Made by a program: the position numbers and the translations under genes
Shown: piece by piece, positions 50,701-51,926 of the stretch
Layout: the number at the start of each line of letters is the position of its first letter
How positions within the stretch are numbered: position 1 is the stretch's first letter
Notes under the pieces: model-generated
What the model saw: the letters and a program-made list of their open reading frames with translations, nothing else
Databases searched by the model: none
What the model was told of the DNA's origin: nothing
DNA from: Notospermus geniculatus
Lineage: Eukaryota; Nemertea; Pilidiophora; Heteronemertea; Lineidae
Length of the DNA stretch: 64,000 nucleotides
Direction: 5' to 3'
NCBI GenBank assembly: GCA_002633025.1
Contig: NMRB01000239.1
Coordinates: 152,318-216,317 of the forward strand

Positions 50701-51048
50701 GAATCCCCAGCACAGAAATCGCAGACCAAATCTCCTGTTTCTACGGGTAGGCAGTCAAAAACTGGGTCGGTAGCTTCGCAACGAGAGGAGCGAGCAGGGA
50801 CAGCGACATCAGCAGAACAAACAGAAACTTATGTTTCGGAGTCACCAGTAAATTCGACCCGACCACCAGTGAAGGGAGGGCAAGATGACCAGGTCGATGA
50901 TGGAGGGCGGGGGTCCGTTTCAACACAACCAGACACTGTAAGGAGTGGAAAAGACGATACGAATACGTCTCTTCCTCCTGAATCAGTCGACGGCCAGACG
51001 TCATCCGCGCAGCCACGACCCAACACACCATCTGAAAGACTTGACTAA
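2728..51048 (+). CDS. DNHD1: Dynein heavy chain gene, probable DNHD1 ortholog
   Basis: About 79 exons join in phase into one dynein heavy chain of about 5,900 residues. The start is the ATG at 2737 in AAAAATGG context, nine bases after an acceptor, so a non-coding first exon probably lies upstream; the stop TAA is 51046-51048. Order: DHC_N1 tail (about 1-885), rest of tail, DHC_N2 linker (about 1150-2190), AAA1 to AAA4, stalk with MTBD (about 3625-3930), AAA5, AAA6, C-terminal domain, disordered tail. AAA1 has GPAGSPKL where motile dyneins have GPAGTGKT, and FNNLNRI where they have FDEFNRI. Such decay is not expected in DNAH1-17 or DYNC1H1/2H1 and fits DNHD1, an axonemal protein whose human mutations cause sperm flagellum defects. 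It is longer than human DNHD1 (about 4,750 residues) because of Ser/Glu-rich inserts. One reading-frame break remains near 33.3 kb. DHC identity is near certain; the subfamily is inferred. Confidence 0.88.
2737..8090 (+). CDS. DNHD1: DHC tail, N-terminal DHC_N1 part (exons 1-10)
   Basis: Exons: 2737-3010, 4112-4305, 4671-4796, 5000-5221, 5625-5773, 6172-6283, 6413-6534, 7057-7245, 7642-7873, 7971-8090, each with AG/GT borders and matching phases. The first exons read like outer-arm axonemal heavy chain N-termini (KSIFFLKAGDGTKLT, then LLTREIFLPML, then EIVLSLPSIE). The DHC_N1 signature follows, with LVWCYSRYYHQKDKFHNLL and LLEVFEGISSRELVQ. In known dyneins this tail binds intermediate and light chains and dimerises heavy chains. 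No signal peptide or membrane segment is seen. Confidence 0.85.
3091..3134. repeat. Short perfect hairpin in intron 1
   Basis: TTAAACAAAATTATAAG and its reverse complement CTTATAATTTTGTTTAA flank a ten-base AT-rich loop. Confidence 0.6.
3771..4079. mobile_element. hAT-like MITE, 5-bp TSD ATCTC
   Basis: Termini CAGGGTTTCCCCAGA and TCTGGCGGAAACCCTG are inverted repeats. Both flanks carry ATCTC (3766-3770 and 4080-4084). The interior is poly-A/T and holds two GGGTACGGAT words. It ends only 32 bp before the exon 2 acceptor. A related element lies at 63135-63269. Confidence 0.8.
4430..4626 (+). mobile_element. tRNA-derived SINE, head missing
   Basis: Conserved body CAAGTGAGGAACATGAGTAG and TTGAGATGGCCTC, ending CTTCGGCCCTGATAG. 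The tRNA-like head is lost. Confidence 0.75.
5335..5580 (+). mobile_element. tRNA-derived SINE
   Basis: A tRNA-like head with box A (TAGTGGTTATC) and box B (GGGTTCAAATCC), then the conserved body and a tail ending GCCGTGATAG. Confidence 0.8.
5876..6130 (-). mobile_element. tRNA-derived SINE (antisense)
   Basis: A reverse-oriented copy from CAGGGCCGAAGCCAAAGC to the inverted tRNA head. In sense orientation it shows CTGGTAAGT, a donor-like site at 5908. Confidence 0.8.
6535..6955. repeat. 31-bp minisatellite in the intron after exon 7
   Basis: About 13 imperfect copies of GAGTCATTGTTGTGAGTCAT plus TAGAAATGATC start directly at the exon 7 donor, GTGAGTCATT. The donor itself is part of the repeated word GTGAGTCATT. 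Confidence 0.85.
7310..7552 (+). mobile_element. tRNA-derived SINE
   Basis: Head GTGGTTATTACGTCTGCTTA with GGTCCCGGGTCCGAATCC, body CAAGTGAGGAACATGAGTAG, tail TTCGGCCCTGACAGG. Confidence 0.8.
8388..8513. mobile_element. Short hairpin MITE (AATAAAGACTAG)
   Basis: GGGTCATATGAATAAAGACT at the left is mirrored by AGTCTTTATTCATGACCCAT at the right, with AGCAAATGCTTTAA inside. Confidence 0.6.
8672..8698 (+). CDS. Possible 27-nt cassette microexon
   Basis: A 27-nt stretch encoding NYTGADDCQ is bounded by TTATTGTGCAG and GTAGTT and is phase 0 on both sides, so it could be included or skipped without changing frame. Other dynein heavy chains align across the flanking exons (8090 to 10222) without a gap, so if real it is an insertion or optional cassette. 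The polypyrimidine tract is reasonable and the donor is weak. Confidence 0.35.
8895..9112. mobile_element. Pogo/Tigger-like MITE, copy 1
   Basis: CAGTGGAACCTCTATATTAA and AAAAGAGGTTCTACTG are inverted ends, with TA directly after the right end. CAGTNGAACCTC termini are typical of pogo-family elements. GAGGTGTCC words repeat internally. Confidence 0.7.
9392..9556. mobile_element. MITE fragment (GTCTAGGAAAAC family)
   Basis: GTCTAGGAAAACCTGTCAGA at the left, then GAACCCGCACATTTCAATAG and TGATCATTCAGTGATCAGG. The better copy is at 18193; the right end runs into the next element. Confidence 0.5.
9557..9902. mobile_element. MITE with TAAGGGCGGAC ends
   Basis: AAGGCGGCCTTCCACCTGAA and TTTTCTGTCGCAATTTT at the left are mirrored by AAAATTGCGACAGAAAACTT and TCAGGTGGAAGTCCGCCCTT at the right. 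It lies in the large intron between exons 10 and 11. Confidence 0.7.
10222..11923 (+). CDS. DNHD1: DHC tail, C-terminal DHC_N1 part (exons 11-13)
   Basis: Exons: 10222-10389, 10785-10967, 11388-11923. They encode the end of DHC_N1: ELIQVRGMFDLKCANPPMH, YEKKLISDWE, VNLDPQLVLLLREIHYLAD and later VERPLLDRKLAKIDQLFEQG. This matches the family pattern in which a Val-Asn-Phe-Asp-Pro-like motif leads into the helical repeats ending DHC_N1. An alternative donor four bases downstream of 10967 would change phase, so GTGGGT at 10968 is chosen. Confidence 0.85.
10400..10645. mobile_element. Inverted-repeat MITE (CTTCCGCCGAAATCTC)
   Basis: CACTTCCGCCGAAATCTCAA and CCTCGATCTGAAAC at the left are mirrored by GTTTCAGATCGAGGTTCTG and GAGATTTCGGCAGAAGTG at the right. 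It starts about ten bases after the exon 11 donor. A related copy lies at 43497-43690. Confidence 0.65.
10643..10710 (-). mobile_element. SINE fragment (antisense)
   Basis: CTATTGGCCCTGGTAAGTAC to CTCATGTTCCTCACTTGGAT only; truncated on both sides. Confidence 0.6.
11008..11237. mobile_element. CRE-bearing MITE, copy 1
   Basis: Ends are TATGGAGGTTCATCACTGAC and GTGAAGAACCTCTATT. The copy carries three TGACGTCA palindromes near its ends and centre, plus GGCCATGTTGG and GGCCAATATGGCGG words. It lies in the intron before exon 13. Confidence 0.7.
12114..14663 (+). CDS. DNHD1: DHC tail, middle helical region (exons 14-18)
   Basis: Exons: 12114-12192, 12591-12734, 13368-13538, 14085-14350, 14519-14663. 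The region between DHC_N1 and the linker shows VDTVPILTIRLELIEGRVAF, EGVQVWLDSFINRGILVKM and ESYKDYLRQDEEVMNLIEQI, all in family order. The C-terminal end of exon 17 and exon 18 are Ser/Arg/Ala-rich, reading RASAQSHAGKLRRLASARS, and look like an unstructured insert of about 60 residues absent from typical axonemal chains. Confidence 0.82.
12323..12546. mobile_element. CRE-bearing MITE, copy 2 (inverted)
   Basis: The same family as at 11008 in opposite orientation: GATGTTCTTCACGTGACAT at the left and AGTGAAGAACCTCATG at the right. Several TGACGTCA sites are mutated. Confidence 0.65.
12858..13058. mobile_element. MITE with GGGGAACTTTC ends
   Basis: GGGGAACTTTCCTGCCGTTA and GAGGCCGCCTGTTAGCGGTC at the left are mirrored by GACCGCTAACTCGTAGCGGC and GGCACGAAAGTTCCCC at the right. 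Confidence 0.65.
13072..13275 (-). mobile_element. tRNA-derived SINE (antisense)
   Basis: TTTTTCCATCAGGGCTGAAG through the body CTCAAGCTACTCATGTTC to a partial head CAGGATTCAACCCC. Confidence 0.75.
13631..13946. mobile_element. TIR MITE (GCTCCAGCAAAAGC family), interrupted copy
   Basis: The unit starts GTGACCCGCTCCAGCAAAAG and ends CTGCTTTTGCTGGATTGAG, with internal CTGCAGGTTGACAATAGTAG. Other copies are at 22539, 31977, 40502 and 51735. This copy is split by a 130-bp hairpin at 13748-13877. Confidence 0.8.
13748..13877. mobile_element. Near-perfect 130-bp hairpin nested in a MITE
   Basis: TAATAGGGAGGTTTCGCAAG at the left is mirrored by CTTGCGAAACCTCCCTATTA at the right, and the arms, including ACGACGACGTTTATCTATTG, pair with about two mismatches around GGGTATACCC. 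A second end of the same family (TTTGCGAAACCTCCCTAATA) sits at about 13610-13630. Confidence 0.8.
14687..14823 (-). mobile_element. SINE fragment (antisense)
   Basis: TTCTGTCAGGGTCGAAGCCA and GGGGTCTTTTACTTGCCC; the tRNA head is missing. It ends about 27 bp before the exon 19 acceptor. Confidence 0.7.
14851..18181 (+). CDS. DNHD1: DHC linker DHC_N2, N-terminal half (exons 19-25)
   Basis: Exons: 14851-15114, 15503-15715, 15886-16097, 16285-16332, 16648-16973, 17386-17552, 17659-18181. Landmarks: PLKQVLITYAQKWMWTFTKY, LPEHTEQLFKAAPGRWTSL, then the hallmark LPLMDDLSNPAMRTRHWKQL, and later WQKRLQTIEAVLSCWLEVQE. The linker bends over the AAA ring during the dynein power stroke. Between KAVEAKPIEEETV and VCLLTNTDPIFEELENHQVT lies a Ser/Gln/Arg-rich insert (17659-17830) that includes RRPSIAS, a PKA-type motif at 17785-17802. 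Confidence 0.88.
15212..15369. mobile_element. Degenerate GGATCC-type MITE
   Basis: GGGTGGATCCAGGATT and CTCTGGATCCACGCC are inverted ends, similar to the element at 62872. It lies in the intron between exons 19 and 20. Boundaries are approximate and no clear target duplication was found. Confidence 0.5.
17036..17290 (+). mobile_element. tRNA-derived SINE, well preserved
   Basis: AGCCCTGATAGCCTAGTGGT, TATCACGTCCGCTCAGCAAG and CGGGTTCAAATCCAGCCCGG show a nearly intact tRNA-like cloverleaf head; the tail ends CGGTCCTGATGGG. Confidence 0.85.
18193..18387. mobile_element. MITE (GTCTAGGAAAAC family), complete
   Basis: GAGGCGGTCTAGGAAAACAC and GTCAGATGTCGC at the left pair with GCGACATCCGAC and GGGTTTTCCTAGACCGCTTC at the right. 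It starts about 11 bases after the exon 25 donor. Confidence 0.7.
18440..18540 (-). mobile_element. tRNA-like fragment, third family
   Basis: GGGATTTGAACCCATGACTC and CACCGCTAGGCTAAATCCCC are an inverted box B and box A region. A similar fragment is at 59285-59385 (ACCACTAGGCCAAATCCCC). Probably SINE-derived, not a functional tRNA, because the D and anticodon arms are distorted. Confidence 0.45.
18583..23199 (+). CDS. DNHD1: DHC linker, C-terminal half with Ser-rich insert (exons 26-33)
   Basis: Exons: 18583-18726, 18833-18984, 19151-19355, 19572-19801, 20091-20211, 20309-20479, 22128-22175, 22895-23199. FPRFYFLSMEDVLHIVCNG is the conserved linker motif. From about 19255 to 22900 an insert of more than 150 residues rich in Ser, Lys, Gln and Glu replaces the normally short loop, broken by a helical segment WTLDHVTEIVYLVTQIEMTQ. 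RRVSVPS at 19295 is another PKA-type motif. The 48-bp exon 22128-22175 (ETPPKSGEETPKSTKK) is supported by AG/GT borders and phase 1-1. Exon 33 resumes the family pattern with FDWQSQLRYIF just before AAA1. Confidence 0.8.
19900..20022 (-). mobile_element. SINE fragment (antisense)
   Basis: TTCTGTCAGGGCCGAAGCCA and GGTCTTCTACTTGCCC without the tRNA head; located between exons 29 and 30. Confidence 0.7.
20810..20982. mobile_element. Pogo/Tigger-like MITE, copy 2
   Basis: CAGTGGAACCTCTCTATTAA at the left and GAAGAGAGGTTTCACTG at the right, in the long intron after exon 31. Confidence 0.7.
21015..22055. repeat. Tandem array with GTCGTCCGTC head
   Basis: It opens with TTAGCTCACCGGGGTGAGCT and a GTCCGTCGTC run, followed by four or five units of about 120 bp with words such as GGAACGACTTGACCCAAAGC, AGATGACCTTTATGT, TCCAATATGGCCGCCAGGTG and GGCGTAACCC. 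It ends CCCGGTGAGCAC. This resembles a widespread animal repeat with GTGAGCTA/GTCGTCCGTC ends. It fills most of the 1.6-kb intron between exons 31 and 32. Confidence 0.75.
22539..22730. mobile_element. TIR MITE (GCTCCAGCAAAAGC family)
   Basis: A complete copy from TGTGACCCGCTCCAGCAAAA to CTACTTTTGCTAGAGCAG, in the intron before exon 33. Confidence 0.7.
23322..25174 (+). CDS. DNHD1: AAA1 module, catalytically degenerate (exons 34-36)
   Basis: Exons: 23322-23465, 23911-24727, 24899-25174. The entry EIEYGFEYMGSC matches the canonical EYGYEYLGN motif. The Walker A position reads GPAGSPKL across the exon junction, losing the second glycine and the Ser/Thr. Walker B is CFNNLNRI at about 24050, with both acidic residues replaced by Asn. 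The sensor-1 segment normally reading TMNPGYAGR is VLDSGVKVA. The fold otherwise persists (DVDLIVEVLLLSQGFFKARE, AEAGAVLDAL). An acidic low-complexity insert with EGQGQSEGQGQSEGQ repeats (24600-24727) precedes the AAA1 C-terminal part (FATLLNDLWPDVDIPMLFGG). ATP hydrolysis at this site is very unlikely. Confidence 0.92.
25205..25357 (+). mobile_element. Second tRNA-headed SINE family (CAGAGTGGTGCAGTGGAAA)
   Basis: CCAGAGTGGTGCAGTGGAAA and GGTTCGATCCCCAGTTGG, then CACTCCGGTTTCCTCCTG near the 3' end. Related heads occur at 42228-42290, 44812-44960 and, inverted, at 41110-41190 and 58590-58705. It is distinct from the main SINE family. Confidence 0.6.
25358..25538. mobile_element. CRE-bearing MITE, copy 3
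   Basis: Runs from TAGACGTTTTTCACTGACGT to ATGTGAATAACCTGTATAG, in the intron between AAA1 and AAA2 exons. Confidence 0.65.
26170..28441 (+). CDS. DNHD1: AAA2 module with intact P-loop (exons 37-40)
   Basis: Exons: 26170-26372, 26862-27016, 27486-27717, 28142-28441. Walker A is GPPACGKSE (26874-26900), matching GxxxxGK[ST]. SVYTKALESKELFGFM and KEWRDGLLPMLLRKF follow the canonical AAA2 path, the Walker B-like strand is IIQLDGQAD, and VFGNNERL corresponds to the usual NGERI motif. SPSLMANAGVLYMNQDDVGW matches the AGVIYM hallmark. In motile dyneins AAA2 binds ATP without fast hydrolysis. Exon 37 has two in-frame acceptors, ending at 26169 and 26196; the upstream one has the better CCATTTCAG context. 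Confidence 0.9.
26456..26517. repeat. 12-bp tandem repeat (GCTCGGAGTGTA)n
   Basis: Five near-identical copies of GCTCGGAGTGTA in the intron after exon 37. Confidence 0.85.
26658..26765. repeat. 27-bp minisatellite, four copies
   Basis: Four copies of GGGTCCTAGGCTCACCGCGC plus CGCCACC, the last two with GCCACG in place of ACCGCG. GC-rich, intronic. Confidence 0.9.
27077..27335 (+). mobile_element. tRNA-derived SINE
   Basis: AGCCCTGATAGCCGAGTGGT and GGGTTCAAATCCAGCTGGGG in the head; tail TTCGGCCCTGGTGG. Located in the AAA2 intron. Confidence 0.85.
27822..28085 (-). mobile_element. tRNA-derived SINE (antisense), full length
   Basis: TTTTTCCATCAGGGCTGAAG to GTGATAACCACTCGACTACC. The inverted head ends shortly before exon 40. 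Confidence 0.8.
28455..28630. mobile_element. MITE (TGCCCCCAGGTTTGAGCAG family)
   Basis: The left end TGCCCCCAGGTTTGAGCAGG leads into CTTCTGCTGAAGTTTTCTAG, then central AATATTTTTCAATCAACAG and a right arm GAGAAAACTTTGACAGAAG. It sits just after the exon 40 donor. Other copies: 42626, 43234, 47488. Confidence 0.65.
28762..30156 (+). CDS. DNHD1: AAA3 module with intact Walker motifs (exons 41-44)
   Basis: Exons: 28762-29061, 29161-29448, 29640-29848, 30030-30156. Exon 41 is the AAA2-AAA3 connector (FNMACIWAFAGTLEVDC, then ISWRDTLPTYTAPAHEG). Walker A is GERGCGKSS at about 29218-29244 and Walker B is CLVDDLNLA at about 29420, both as in functional AAA3. LSPRLLRHFAILHCPFPS matches the conserved Arg-rich segment after sensor 1. 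AAA3 is therefore the best candidate for a working nucleotide site and may be the main regulated site in this protein. Confidence 0.9.
30267..33511 (+). CDS. DNHD1: AAA4 module, P-loop lysine lost; frame break at end (exons 45-51)
   Basis: Exons: 30267-30430, 30683-30854, 31331-31555, 31715-31957, 32471-32679, 33250 to about 33320, 33361-33511. YVFNMKTLSTIF and LWQNECYWAYGARMVHE fit the AAA3-AAA4 connector. The P-loop reads EGCPGRAS instead of GVGGSGKQS, so Lys is Arg. The AAA4 Walker B strand is LLFLIHKEEMMD. Exon 50 begins NTVRDNFRVCF, as expected, but contains an ambiguous base (33284) and reaches TGA at 33320 without a donor. A second frame open from 33297 runs into FNRLFTSLGVEWMKPI, which resembles the expected end of AAA4. 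The last exon boundary is uncertain. Confidence 0.8.
31977..32170. mobile_element. TIR MITE (GCTCCAGCAAAAGC family), inverted
   Basis: A copy in the intron after exon 48, with CTGCTTTTGCTGGAGCGGGG at its right end and a degenerate left end (GATCTAGTAAAAGTAG). Confidence 0.7.
32238..32436 (+). mobile_element. SINE, partly truncated head
   Basis: Begins GAATCCAGCCCGGGCCACAT, just after box B, and ends TTCGGTCCTGATGG. It follows directly on the MITE at 31977-32170. Confidence 0.75.
32738..33105. mobile_element. CRE-bearing MITE, copy 4 (longer)
   Basis: ATAGAGGTTTCCCACTGACG at the left and CGTGGGAAACCTCTATAG at the right are inverted ends with TGACGTCA near each. The 368-bp interior is longer than in other copies. 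Confidence 0.65.
33563..33812 (-). mobile_element. tRNA-derived SINE (antisense)
   Basis: TTTCCATCAGGGCCGAATCC to GGACATGATAACCACTAGGC, including a donor-like CTGGTAAGT at 33597-33605. Located between exons 51 and 52. Confidence 0.8.
33915..36214 (+). CDS. DNHD1: Stalk coiled coil and microtubule-binding domain (exons 52-55)
   Basis: Exons: 33915-34071, 34180-34459, 35344-35693, 36089-36214. Coiled coil CC1 runs through LATRLKKQLEHEKIVLEERK and EQQVKIVRVQQDKIKRLKKL. The MTBD region keeps the family landmarks: LRSMSKPIIDIEDLM, SSDLTWQKGAKRQMANLERF, VESYLKKPSFDPDTLERKTG and CGSLSRWVKGVAGYHRMM. CC2 begins at SKVKPLHAKVEQTTQ and continues through KALEVRLADLAKGFEDATID. Length and order are as in axonemal chains, so microtubule contact may be retained even though the AAA1 site is dead. 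Confidence 0.9.
34549..34822 (-). mobile_element. tRNA-derived SINE (antisense)
   Basis: TTTTTCCATCACGGCCAAAG to GCGGACGTGATAACCACTAG, with a duplicated GCCCGGGCTGGGT near the head. Confidence 0.8.
34876..35270. mobile_element. Inverted-repeat element with ATATCCAT arrays
   Basis: ACAAGGAAATTTTCCTTATA and TCCATTGGATATCC at the left are mirrored by GGACATCCAATGGATATAAG and GAAAATTTCCTTGTG at the right. Many copies of TGGATATCCA or its parts fill the interior. It lies in the intron inside the MTBD-coding region. Confidence 0.65.
35726..35996 (-). mobile_element. tRNA-derived SINE (antisense), internally duplicated
   Basis: TTTTTCCGTCAGGGCCAAAG begins the unit. The block GGATGGGGTCTTTTACT with CAAGGCACCATGGC is present twice (35810-35900 and 35921-35996) and the head is missing. 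Confidence 0.75.
36362..41495 (+). CDS. DNHD1: AAA5 module with acidic insert (exons 56-61)
   Basis: Exons: 36362-36581, 36730-36926, 37293-37620, 37858-38017, 40887-41035, 41250-41495. The start reads GAAAMAAGFLTYLGPYHYTF, equivalent to the usual GDxLLxxAFLSYxGxF motif. An acidic, Glu/Lys/Ser-rich insert of about 120 residues (36780-37500, FFGGESGDEVEDEEEEASS onward) precedes the resumed fold at EYNQYVRSLIMVIVGEGKLY. IENAAMIMSSWQRPPFLIDP and GRHVLLKNCAEEIDSDIMP follow AAA5 order, as does TTEVINYGSSAETLMDDLL. The largest intron of the gene (38018-40886) separates exons 59 and 60 and is filled with MITEs. Confidence 0.87.
36989..37241 (+). mobile_element. tRNA-derived SINE
   Basis: GAGCCTAGTGGTTATCACGT and CGGGTTCGATTCCTGCCC show box A and box B; the tail is TTCAGCCCTGACGG. 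Located in the AAA5 insert intron. Confidence 0.8.
38861..39060. mobile_element. MITE (CATGTAAGAATTTTC family)
   Basis: AAAGGCACTCATCCATGTAA and GAATTTTCTTGTGCAAGTTG at the left are mirrored by CGACTTGCGAGAGAAAATTC and CATGGAACAGGGCCTTT at the right. Related copies: 39964 and 46372. Confidence 0.65.
39143..39299. mobile_element. MITE with GGCTACGGGTATAC ends
   Basis: GTTAGGCTACGGGTATACTG at the left is mirrored by CGGTATACCCGTAGCCTTAC at the right. The unit is 157 bp and non-coding. Confidence 0.65.
39447..39480. repeat. (CCCCT)n microsatellite
   Basis: About five CCCCT units in the long AAA5 intron. Confidence 0.85.
39616..39816. mobile_element. MITE with TACTGTAAACC ends
   Basis: TACTGTAAACCATGAAATTT at the left and CGAAAATTTCACGGTTTACA at the right are inverted ends; the interior is rich in CGCGAAAA-like words. 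Elements ending in TTTACAGTA are widespread in animal genomes. Confidence 0.65.
39964..40251. mobile_element. MITE (related to 38861) split by another MITE
   Basis: GCTCTCAATGGGCAATTCAC at the left and GAATTGCCCATTGAAAGCC at the right belong to one inverted unit. The element at 40006-40136 is inserted in the middle. Confidence 0.6.
40006..40136. mobile_element. Nested hairpin MITE (GACTTTACATCGGATG)
   Basis: GGCTGACTTTACATCGGATG and ACACGAACACGCAGGCGAAC at the left are mirrored almost exactly by GTTCGCCTGCGTGTTCGTGT and CATCCGATGTAAAGTCAGCC at the right, leaving a short loop. A diverged relative is at 54356-54503. Confidence 0.75.
40502..40695. mobile_element. TIR MITE (GCTCCAGCAAAAGC family)
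   Basis: Runs from GAGCCGCTCCAGCAAAAGCA to CAACTTTTGCTGGAGCAG, within the long intron between exons 59 and 60. Confidence 0.7.
41657..46268 (+). CDS. DNHD1: AAA6 module with disordered insert (exons 62-70)
   Basis: Exons: 41657-41778, 41971-42195, 42419-42578, 42981-43025, 43884-44187, 44371-44732, 45049-45359, 45638-45818, 45966-46268. ARRGATLYTVIRSLPSIRQE and YQFTLDYFLKLFDEAV are AAA5-AAA6 landmarks. An insert spanning 42419-43990 reads RRTTLEDGDRERTG and LSPSKPAQPEDG, is acidic and Ser-rich, and includes a 45-bp exon. The fold resumes with SLYEEDRLLFATMMCLNIQA, LHQLIIIRMLRPDRLPLAM, YGILVLLPPGAASSS and GWVLIEDLHLAPEKF. RRSTSPES at 45066 is a fourth basophilic phosphosite-like motif. A Gly/Gln-rich stretch ends exon 70. 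Confidence 0.85.
42626..42832. mobile_element. MITE (TGCCCCCAGGTTTGAGCAG family), most complete copy
   Basis: CTCATCTGCCCCCAGGTTTG at the left and CTCTGGTGGCAGATGACT at the right show both TIRs, with CTTCTGCTGAAGTTTTCT mirrored by GAAAACTTTGACAGAAG. Confidence 0.7.
43234..43438. mobile_element. MITE (TGCCCCCAGGTTTGAGCAG family), inverted copy
   Basis: TTATCTGCCACCAGAGTCCA at the left and GTCTGCTCAAACCTGGGG at the right; the reverse orientation of the 42626 copy, only 400 bp from it. Confidence 0.65.
43497..43690. mobile_element. Inverted-repeat MITE, second copy
   Basis: CTTCCGGCGAAATCTCAACC and CCTCGGTCTGAAACTG resemble the 10400 element; the right arm (GAGATCGAGGTTCTG) is shorter. Confidence 0.55.
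44290..44336. repeat. (CCCCTA/CCCTTA) short array
   Basis: CTACTCCTACCCTTACCCC and repeats of CCCCTA and CCCTTA just upstream of exon 67, resembling degenerate telomere-type hexamers. Confidence 0.7.
44812..44960 (+). mobile_element. Second-family SINE copy
   Basis: GTCAGAGTGGTGCAGTGGAA, GGTTTGATCCCCAGTC and CACTCCGGTTTCCTCCTG in the same order as the 25205 copy. Confidence 0.6.
45405..45637. repeat. About 87-bp tandem repeat ending at an acceptor
   Basis: Three units containing CAAATATTTGATGAAATCTC, TTTACTAAA and CAACCTTTCTTCAAATTTTTT. The last unit ends TTCTCCAG, which is the acceptor of exon 69 (45638). Confidence 0.75.
45850..45882 (-). mobile_element. SINE tail fragment (antisense)
   Basis: ATTTCCATCAGGGCTGAAGC only, about 33 bp of the SINE 3' end. 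Confidence 0.55.
46372..46495. mobile_element. Short MITE copy (GGCTCTCAATGGACAA)
   Basis: GGCTCTCAATGGACAATACG and AGTTGTCCATAGAGAACC resemble the 39964 element. It lies between exons 70 and 71. Confidence 0.5.
46602..49774 (+). CDS. DNHD1: C-terminal domain of DHC (exons 71-78)
   Basis: Exons: 46602-46876, 47045-47192, 47363-47474, 47634-47916, 48018-48219, 48667-48860, 49240-49376, 49569-49774. IAPYIYGLSVCQGVLQARQV and WSPFNAVHLQQSIEIL match the FHAVVQERRKFG region. IVSYVYGNVVSYDWDRDYV matches the YGGRVTDxWDRR hallmark. VWLGGLVNPQALFMALRQEK matches WLSGFFxPQAFLTG, and ELNLQGASWDSEANCLAKAE matches LxGARWD. YDCPVFMNKARQ corresponds to the terminal YxCPVYKT motif. The domain is full length. 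Confidence 0.9.
47488..47605. mobile_element. Truncated MITE (TGCCCCCAG family)
   Basis: CTGCCCCCAGAGACCAGCAG and TCTGTCAAAGTTTTCTCACA are present, then the copy stops before the second arm. It lies between exons 73 and 74. Confidence 0.55.
48267..48531 (+). mobile_element. tRNA-derived SINE
   Basis: AGCCTTGATAGCCAAGTGGT, CTTGGCAAGCGGCAGGTCCC and GGGTTCAAATCCAGCCCGGG; tail GGCCCTGACGG. Located between exons 75 and 76. Confidence 0.85.
49895..51048 (+). CDS. DNHD1: Disordered Ser/Lys-rich C-terminal tail and stop (exon 79)
   Basis: This exon of 1,154 bp encodes about 380 residues after the normal end of the dynein C-terminal domain (STRRTKAHRTMKQAQLAIS onward). Typical axonemal heavy chains end within a few residues of this junction. 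The tail is very rich in Ser, Lys, Glu and Gln, with SEKSERYASKQSLAKSETTK and three 27-bp tandem copies encoding SPAQKSQTK-type units (50650-50730). KSP and SPxQK sequences are typical proline-directed kinase targets. It ends TPSERLD and TAA. It may be a species-specific scaffold or microtubule-associated tail; the function is unknown. Confidence 0.85.
50650..50730 (+). repeat. Coding 27-bp repeat in tail exon
   Basis: Three in-frame copies encode SPAQKSQTK, SPAQKSRTE and SPAQKSQTK, followed by SPV. The copies differ at synonymous and single non-synonymous positions. Confidence 0.9.
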
Positions 51049-51430
51049 AACCACCAGCACGTGGACCTGTGTATCGTGTGCTTCTTAGAGAAGTGTCCCC
51101 TTGGCAGGTGTCCACCAAAAGAGGGTCAACTTCATGTTAGATGTATTAAAAAGGCAATATTCAGATCTCCTGGATATGAAAGGACATATTTACTATTCAC
51201 CTAATTGTCCGTCCCAGTCTATTTACAATGTTTTTTTTACAAAGAGTTGATTTATGTTTATGATTTATGTTCCATTTTGTAACAGATTATTCCTTCCATT
51301 TGTTATAAGATTAATGAACCCAAATAAGTTGACATTTTACACAATTGTTATTATCGTATTCTACATTCAAAAGTGTTTTATAATAGGTGCGATAGGCTTT
51401 GTCACGGCCACATCTACTTCAAACCAAGAG
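51049..51430 (+). other. Probable 3' UTR and downstream flank
   Basis: Non-coding sequence follows the stop codon. A right-half remnant of the pogo-like repeat (GAAGTGTCCCC, CAGGTGTCCACC) occurs at 51090-51130. ATTAAA at 51145-51150 is a possible weak poly(A) signal. No clear AATAAA with a GU-rich element was found close to the stop, so the transcript end is undefined. Confidence 0.35.
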
Positions 51431-51675
51431 CAGGGGCGTGTAGCTAGCGGGGGAGCATGGGAGGCAAATGCGCCCCAAAGCAAAAAGGGACAAAACAAAT
51501 TTTTGTTCTAGAAGGTCATTTCCCCTCTTTGAGCCAAGTTATTGTAGTGTCAGATGTGGGGAAAATGCATCTGAGAGGGTGTAGATTTTCAATTTTTTCC
51601 CCAGACCCCTCTCCCGCTTCACCCTTCAGACTTGATCAATTTTGCCCCTTCACCAAAAAGCTAGCTACGCCCCTG
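51431..51675. mobile_element. hAT-like MITE with GTAGCTAGC termini
   Basis: CAGGGGCGTGTAGCTAGC and GCTAGCTACGCCCCTG are inverted termini of a 245-bp non-coding unit. The flanks AAGAG and ACGAG form an imperfect 5-bp duplication. Confidence 0.65.
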
Positions 51676-51734
51676 ACGAGCTAAAACAGAGTGGCAGCAG
51701 ACATGCTTTGCTTGTAGCTTCCAAAAACATACAT

Positions 51735-51926
51735 ATATGACTTGCTCCAGCAAAAGCAGGTGCTTGTTGCAGGTGATCATCATTGGTCATCAGTTTACTC
51801 AACTATCACTGCTGTCCACCACTATTCCCAACCTGCAGAGACATACATTTCATCTATTGTCTTGTAATTCGTTAACTTTTTCCTTGGTTGCGACAAGCGC
51901 CTACTTTTGCTGGAACGGGTCACATA
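51735..51926. mobile_element. TIR MITE (GCTCCAGCAAAAGC family)
   Basis: Runs from GACTTGCTCCAGCAAAAGCA to CTACTTTTGCTGGAACGGGT, downstream of the dynein gene. Confidence 0.7.

Noticed and set aside
49809-50729. 306-codon open frame on the minus strand
   Set aside because: Exact antisense shadow of the low-complexity tail exon. The sense frame continues the dynein protein; the antisense product is a Ser/Asp/Cys-rich artefact.
2728-51048. Assignment to a motile axonemal chain such as DNAH5 or DNAH9
   Set aside because: The N-terminus resembles outer-arm chains, but AAA1 Walker A, Walker B and sensor 1 are all destroyed and large inserts are present, which argues for the DNHD1 family.
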